Of a stretch of DNA of 53,439 nt, positions 49,334-53,439 are shown in pieces. The notes beneath the pieces were generated by a model. That model was not told the DNA's origin. It saw only the letters and a list, made by a program, of their open reading frames with translations, and did no database searches. The stretch is from Acidobacteriota bacterium (GTDB taxonomy: Bacteria > Aquificota > Aquificia > Aquificales > Aquificaceae): the NCBI GenBank assembly GCA_003696155.1, contig RFFP01000018.1:1-53439 (forward strand). The letters are read 5' to 3'. Each line of letters starts with the position of its first letter. Within the stretch, counting starts at the first letter, position 1. The translations under genes and the position numbers were made by a program.

Positions 49334-51313
49334 TCAAACCTCAAGATACTCTCTTACCCTCTTGTATATGCTCTCTACACTAAAGCCAAAGTAATCCATG
49401 AGCTTCTCTCCGGGTGCGGATTTTCCAAAGGTCTCAAGGCTTATCACAAGTCCATCAAGTCCTACGTACTTGTACCAACACATGCCCCTTCCTGCTTCTA
49501 CTGCAACCCTTTTTCTTACAGAAGCTGGAATAAGGGAACTTTTGTAGATCTCATCTTGAGCTTCAAAGACCTCAAAGCTTGCCATGTTTATAACCCTGAC
49601 CTTTATACCTTCCTCTTTCAGCATCTCACCCACCTTGAGCGTAGGATGGACCTCTGAACCGCTTGCCATCAGCAAAACTTCAGGCTCATCACTGTCTAAG
49701 AGCATGTATGCACCCTTCTTTATACCCTCTGCAGGTGGGTATTTGCTTCTGTCTATTAATGGGAGTTTCTGTCTTGTGAGTATAAGGGCTGTGGGTCCGC
49801 TCTTTCTTTCTATGGCCATCTGCCAGGCTATAGCCGTCTCGTTGGCATCTGCAGGTCTTATGACCCAAAGGTTTGGTATAAGCCTCAGAGAGCTAAGTTG
49901 TTCTATGGGCTGGTGTGTTGGTCCATCTTCACCAAGACCTATGGAATCGTGGGTGAGGACGTATATGACCTGAAGGCCAGACATGCTGGCAAGCCTTATG
50001 GGGGGTCTCATGTAGTCGGAAAAGACCAGGAAGGTACCCCCATAGGGTAGTATGCCACCGTGATAGGCCATACCGTTTAGTATGGTTCCCATGGCGTGTT
50101 CTCTTACACCAAAGTGGATGTTTCTTGCTAAGGGGCTTTCCGCTGAGAAGTCCCCCATGCCATGGAGATAGGTGTTGTTAGACTCAGAGAGGTCAGAAGA
50201 GCCACCGAAAAAGGTAGGCATATGCTTGGCTATGGCGTTTATCACCTTACCACTTGCCTGACGTGTAGCCATAGGCTCAGTAAAGACTGGAATGTGTTTC
50301 ACATACTCCTCTCCCCAGTCCTTACTGAAGACCTTGAGAAAGAGGTCCGCAAGCTCCGGGTAAGCTTCTTTGTAAGAGTTGAATAGCTCCTGCCAGCTTC
50401 TTTCAAACTCCTCTCCCTTTCTTATTCTCTCTTCTTTGTATTCATAAACCTCTTCAGGCACATAAAAGTCCTCTTCTGGCCAGCCAAAGCGCCTTTTTGT
50501 CTCCAGTACGTTCTCCTTTCCTAAGGGTGCACCGTGCACGCTTGCATCGTCTTGCTTGGGGGAGCCGTAGCCCAAGTGTGTCCTGACCGATATAAAGGAC
50601 GGTCTTTCTTTTTGCCCTATGGCTTTTTTAATTGCCTCCTCTATAGCCTGAAGGTTGTAGCCCTCCTCCACCTTCTGCACATACCAGCCGAAGGCTTCAA
50701 AGCGTTTCAGCACATCCTCAGACCAAGACAGAGAAGTGGGTCCATCTATGGAAACACGGTTATTATCCCATATAACTATAAGTTTGTTTAGTTTCCAGTG
50801 GCCAGCAAGCTGTGCCACCTCGCAGGAGACACCCTCCATAAGGTCCCCATCGCTTACAAGGGCAAAGGTGTAGTGGTCTACTATGGGATAGTCATCTCTG
50901 TTGAAGTAGGAAGAAAGATACTTCTCCGCTAAAGCCATACCCACTGCATTACCTATGCCCTGACCCAAGGGTCCTGTAGTGGCCTCAACGCCGGGGGTTA
51001 AAAAGTTTTCGGGATGTCCTGGAGTTTTGCTGTTGAGCTGGCGGAAGTTCTTTAGGTCCTCAAGGGTTATGTCATAGCCCATGACAAAGAGAAGGGAGTA
51101 AAGCATGGCGCTTGCGTGTCCTGCGGAAAGCACAAACCTATCCCTGTTTACCCACTTGGGGTTCTTGGGGTTAAACCTCAGAAAGCGGTCAAATATGAGA
51201 TAGGCTATATGGGAAGCACCCAAGGGCATACCCGGATGACCCGACTTTGCTTTCTCTACCTGGTCTACGCTTAAAAACCTTATTGTATTTATAAGTAGCT
51301 CGTCCCTACTCAT
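49334..51313 (-). CDS. tkt: transketolase
   Basis: The 659-residue TPP enzyme has the transketolase landmarks: [18 protein letters not shown] near 24-41, [17 protein letters not shown], the TPP motif [11 protein letters not shown]...[10 protein letters not shown], and in the second half [20 protein letters not shown]. It moves two-carbon units in the pentose phosphate network. Its start overlaps metE by four bases. The last 28 or so codons end REYLEV. Confidence 0.96.
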   Translation of the reverse strand: MSRDELLINTIRFLSVDQVEKAKSGHPGMPLGASHIAYLIFDRFLRFNPKNPKWVNRDRFVLSAGHASAMLYSLLFVMGYDITLEDLKNFRQLNSKTPGHPENFLTPGVEATTGPLGQGIGNAVGMALAEKYLSSYFNRDDYPIVDHYTFALVSDGDLMEGVSCEVAQLAGHWKLNKLIVIWDNNRVSIDGPTSLSWSEDVLKRFEAFGWYVQKVEEGYNLQAIEEAIKKAIGQKERPSFISVRTHLGYGSPKQDDASVHGAPLGKENVLETKRRFGWPEEDFYVPEEVYEYKEERIRKGEEFERSWQELFNSYKEAYPELADLFLKVFSKDWGEEYVKHIPVFTEPMATRQASGKVINAIAKHMPTFFGGSSDLSESNNTYLHGMGDFSAESPLARNIHFGVREHAMGTILNGMAYHGGILPYGGTFLVFSDYMRPPIRLASMSGLQVIYVLTHDSIGLGEDGPTHQPIEQLSSLRLIPNLWVIRPADANETAIAWQMAIERKSGPTALILTRQKLPLIDRSKYPPAEGIKKGAYMLLDSDEPEVLLMASGSEVHPTLKVGEMLKEEGIKVRVINMASFEVFEAQDEIYKSSLIPASVRKRVAVEAGRGMCWYKYVGLDGLVISLETFGKSAPGEKLMDYFGFSVESIYKRVREYLEV

Positions 51314-53439
51314 GCCCTTACGAGCTCCTCTCTAAGTTCTTTCGCACTATCCACCATGTTTTTTAGGGCAGGCACCACCTCTTCCCACCTTCTTGTCTTT
51401 AGTCCACAGTCTGGATTGACCCAGAGAAGCTCCAAGGGCAACACCTTCATGGACCTTTGGAGCACCGCTTTCATCTGCTCCTTGGTTGGTATGGCTGGAG
51501 AGTGTATATCGTAAACACCTATACCTATCTGCCTGTCCCAATCTTTGAAGGTCTCAAAGGCGGAGATTATCTCTCCCTTGCTCCTTGAAGCCTCTATGGA
51601 TATCACGTCAAAATCCATCTGATAGATGTACTCTATGACTTCGTTAAACTCGCTGTAGCACATGTGGCTATGTATCTGCGTCTGAGGTTTGGCTCTGGAA
51701 CATAGCCTAAAGGCCTTAACTGCCCAGTCAAAGTAGGATGGCCAATCCCTTCTCTTGAGGGGTGCACCCTCCCTGAAGGCTGGTTCGTCAATCTGTATAA
51801 TCTTTATGCCGGCATTCTCCAAGTCCCTTACCTCATCTAACAAGGCTAAAGCTATCTGATAGGCTATCTCTTTCTTGGGAATATCCTCTCTGTAGTAGCT
51901 CCAGTTTAGTATGGTCACGGGTCCTGTGAGCATACCCTTTACCGGCTTGTTGGTAAGAGACTGGGCGTAGGTTATCTCCTCAAGGGTCATGGGCCTGGGC
52001 CTGTGTACATCTCCGTATATGATGGGTGGTCTGTAGACCCTTGAACCGTAGGAAAGGACCCACCCGTGTTTGGTGGTGGCTACCCCCTCAAGCCTCTGGG
52101 CAAAGAACTCTACCATGTCCGTCCTTTCAAACTCGCCGTGCACCAGCACATCCAGCCCTATCTCCTCCTGAACCCTTATCACATGCTCTATCTGACTTCT
52201 TATAAATGCCTTGTATTCCTCTTCCGAAAGCTTGCCCGAGTTGTAAGCTGTCCTTGCCTTCCTTACCTCCTCCGTCTGTGGGAAGGAACCTATGGTTGTA
52301 GTGGGAAGAAGGGGAAGGTTTAAAACCTCCTGCTGGAGCCTTATCCTATCCTTGTAGGGCATATCCCTCTGGAAGTCCCTGTCCGATAATATGGCCATCT
52401 TTCTTTTTACCTCCTCTTTTGCACCGAAAGCGGTCTTGGAAAGGCTTTCTGAGAGCTCCACCTCTCTAAGGGCTTCTTCATCACCTTCAAAAGCCACCTT
52501 TAGGGTCTTTAGCTCCTTTAGCTTCTCCTTTGCAAAGGAGAGCCTATCCCTTAGACCTTCTGGTAGCTCTATCTCGGGCTCCACACTTACTGGAAGGTGA
52601 AAGAGTGGGCAGGAGTTGGATATTATAAGCTCTTCCGTGTGTTTGGAAAGCTCCTCGACCAGAAGGAGCTTCTCTTTTAGGTTTGCCCTCCAGACGTTCC
52701 TGCCGTTTATTATGCCTGCTATTAGGGTCTTTTCCTTAGGAAAGCCTAACTCCCTTATGTTTTTGAGGTTTTCCTCGTTGGAAACAAGGTCAAGCCCAAG
52801 AGCTCTAACTGGAAGCTCCACAAACCTCCTGTAATCCGAAACACTGTCGTAATAGGTAATAAGGTATACGTCCGTATACTTGCTCAGACAGTTATAGGTT
52901 TCGTGCACCAGCTCCCACTCCCAATCTTGGAGCTCCAAGCAAAGGGCTGGGTCTTCCATAAGCACGCCTCTGATGCCTTCGTCTGCCAAAACCTTCAACA
53001 CAGTCTCATAAACCGGAAACAGGGCGTTTAAATATTCCTCAAACTCCCTTTCTTCCTCTAACTTAGACAGCTCATAGACCGGCAATTGCCCCTCTGACCT
53101 TTTAAGGACCTTCGAGAGCCTCAGAAAGGTAAAGGGTGATATGAGTCTTGGGAGTGTCTCTATGCCAACGTTTTTAAAGTAAAGATACTCTTCCAAGGGA
53201 GAATTTACCAAGAGGTTAAACTCTCTTTTTTCTAGCTCGGGCACGAGGTAATGATAGTTTGTGTTAAAGTATTTGGTCATTTCCAAAGCTTGCGAACCCC
53301 TTGCCATATCAAAGTAGGTTTTCAGTCCCTCGTAGGAGCCAAACCTAGATGGAATGGCACCTAACATAACCATCGTATCCAACATAAAGTCGTAGTAAGA
53401 GAGCTCTCCCGACGGGAAGAGGTCCACGTGCTCCCTGTA
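51310..53439 (-). CDS. metE: cobalamin-independent methionine synthase MetE, 5' end outside window
   Basis: At least 705 residues are visible and the frame continues off the window edge, so the first few dozen residues are missing. Both barrels are present. The C-terminal half has the zinc ligands in [11 protein letters not shown] and the Cys in NPDCGLKTR, with [12 protein letters not shown] starting the second barrel. It transfers the methyl of methyltetrahydrofolate-polyglutamate to homocysteine. The 3' end overlaps tkt by four bases. Confidence 0.94.
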   Translation of the reverse strand, partial: YREHVDLFPSGELSYYDFMLDTMVMLGAIPSRFGSYEGLKTYFDMARGSQALEMTKYFNTNYHYLVPELEKREFNLLVNSPLEEYLYFKNVGIETLPRLISPFTFLRLSKVLKRSEGQLPVYELSKLEEEREFEEYLNALFPVYETVLKVLADEGIRGVLMEDPALCLELQDWEWELVHETYNCLSKYTDVYLITYYDSVSDYRRFVELPVRALGLDLVSNEENLKNIRELGFPKEKTLIAGIINGRNVWRANLKEKLLLVEELSKHTEELIISNSCPLFHLPVSVEPEIELPEGLRDRLSFAKEKLKELKTLKVAFEGDEEALREVELSESLSKTAFGAKEEVKRKMAILSDRDFQRDMPYKDRIRLQQEVLNLPLLPTTTIGSFPQTEEVRKARTAYNSGKLSEEEYKAFIRSQIEHVIRVQEEIGLDVLVHGEFERTDMVEFFAQRLEGVATTKHGWVLSYGSRVYRPPIIYGDVHRPRPMTLEEITYAQSLTNKPVKGMLTGPVTILNWSYYREDIPKKEIAYQIALALLDEVRDLENAGIKIIQIDEPAFREGAPLKRRDWPSYFDWAVKAFRLCSRAKPQTQIHSHMCYSEFNEVIEYIYQMDFDVISIEASRSKGEIISAFETFKDWDRQIGIGVYDIHSPAIPTKEQMKAVLQRSMKVLPLELLWVNPDCGLKTRRWEEVVPALKNMVDSAKELREELVRA

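Overview
The window reads as chromosome of a thermophilic, chemolithoautotrophic bacterium of the order Aquificales (Hydrogenobacter, Thermocrinis or Aquifex relatives). The grounds are a separately encoded leucyl-tRNA synthetase beta subunit, a DHH-CBS-nucleotidyltransferase tRNA end-repair enzyme, a pyruvate:ferredoxin oxidoreductase with an extra epsilon-type subunit, and a complete sulfur-oxidising heterodisulfide-reductase-like (sHdr) gene set. Genes are packed tightly and many ends overlap. No phage, transposase or plasmid gene was seen.

Layout. 1-7.4 kb: a cut tRNA-Ala, three small genes, the tRNA nucleotidyltransferase, a K+ channel, LptB, a rhomboid protease, a cytochrome P460-type protein and a Crp/Fnr regulator. 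7.4-17.1 kb: housekeeping genes (ridA, dnaB, yicC, three tRNAs, rpsT, murJ, thiE, miaA, tldD, efp, accB, an OsmC protein, trpA). 17.1-25.9 kb: an unknown gene, an HD hydrolase, a transglutaminase-like membrane protein, queF, a GT39-type glycosyltransferase, a PAP2 phosphatase, a TatD/radical-SAM fusion and a decayed glycosyltransferase. 25.9-32.1 kb: secA, tsaC, thrC, tRNA-Leu, dcd and two small genes.

32.1-48.3 kb is one long block on the minus strand for energy and carbon metabolism. In transcription order it has porE-A-B-G-D, a small acidic protein, a G3E GTPase, the bicarbonate transporter SbtA with a PII-like partner, tusA with two DsrE-family sulfur carriers, then hdrC1-hdrB1-hdrA-hyp-hdrC2-hdrB2-lbpA-trx-dsrE-lbpA-lipS. 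Inferred joint role: TusA and DsrE proteins pass sulfane sulfur to the sHdr complex, which oxidises it using lipoylated LbpA; the electrons and bicarbonate then support CO2 fixation, for which POR supplies the pyruvate-forming step. 48.3-53.4 kb: leuS beta subunit, a short non-coding gap with a lone CRISPR-like repeat, transketolase and a metE cut by the window end.

Two styles of gene start are visible. The sulfur/carbon block uses strong Shine-Dalgarno sequences. Many housekeeping genes have none and instead carry a TATAAT-like hexamer only about 6-9 bases before the start codon, often in divergent pairs 17-30 bases apart, which suggests leaderless mRNAs. The strongest anomalies are an apparent one-base frameshift near the 5' end of hdrC1, a glycosyltransferase pseudogene with two nonsense codons and frame changes, and the solitary CRISPR-like repeat.
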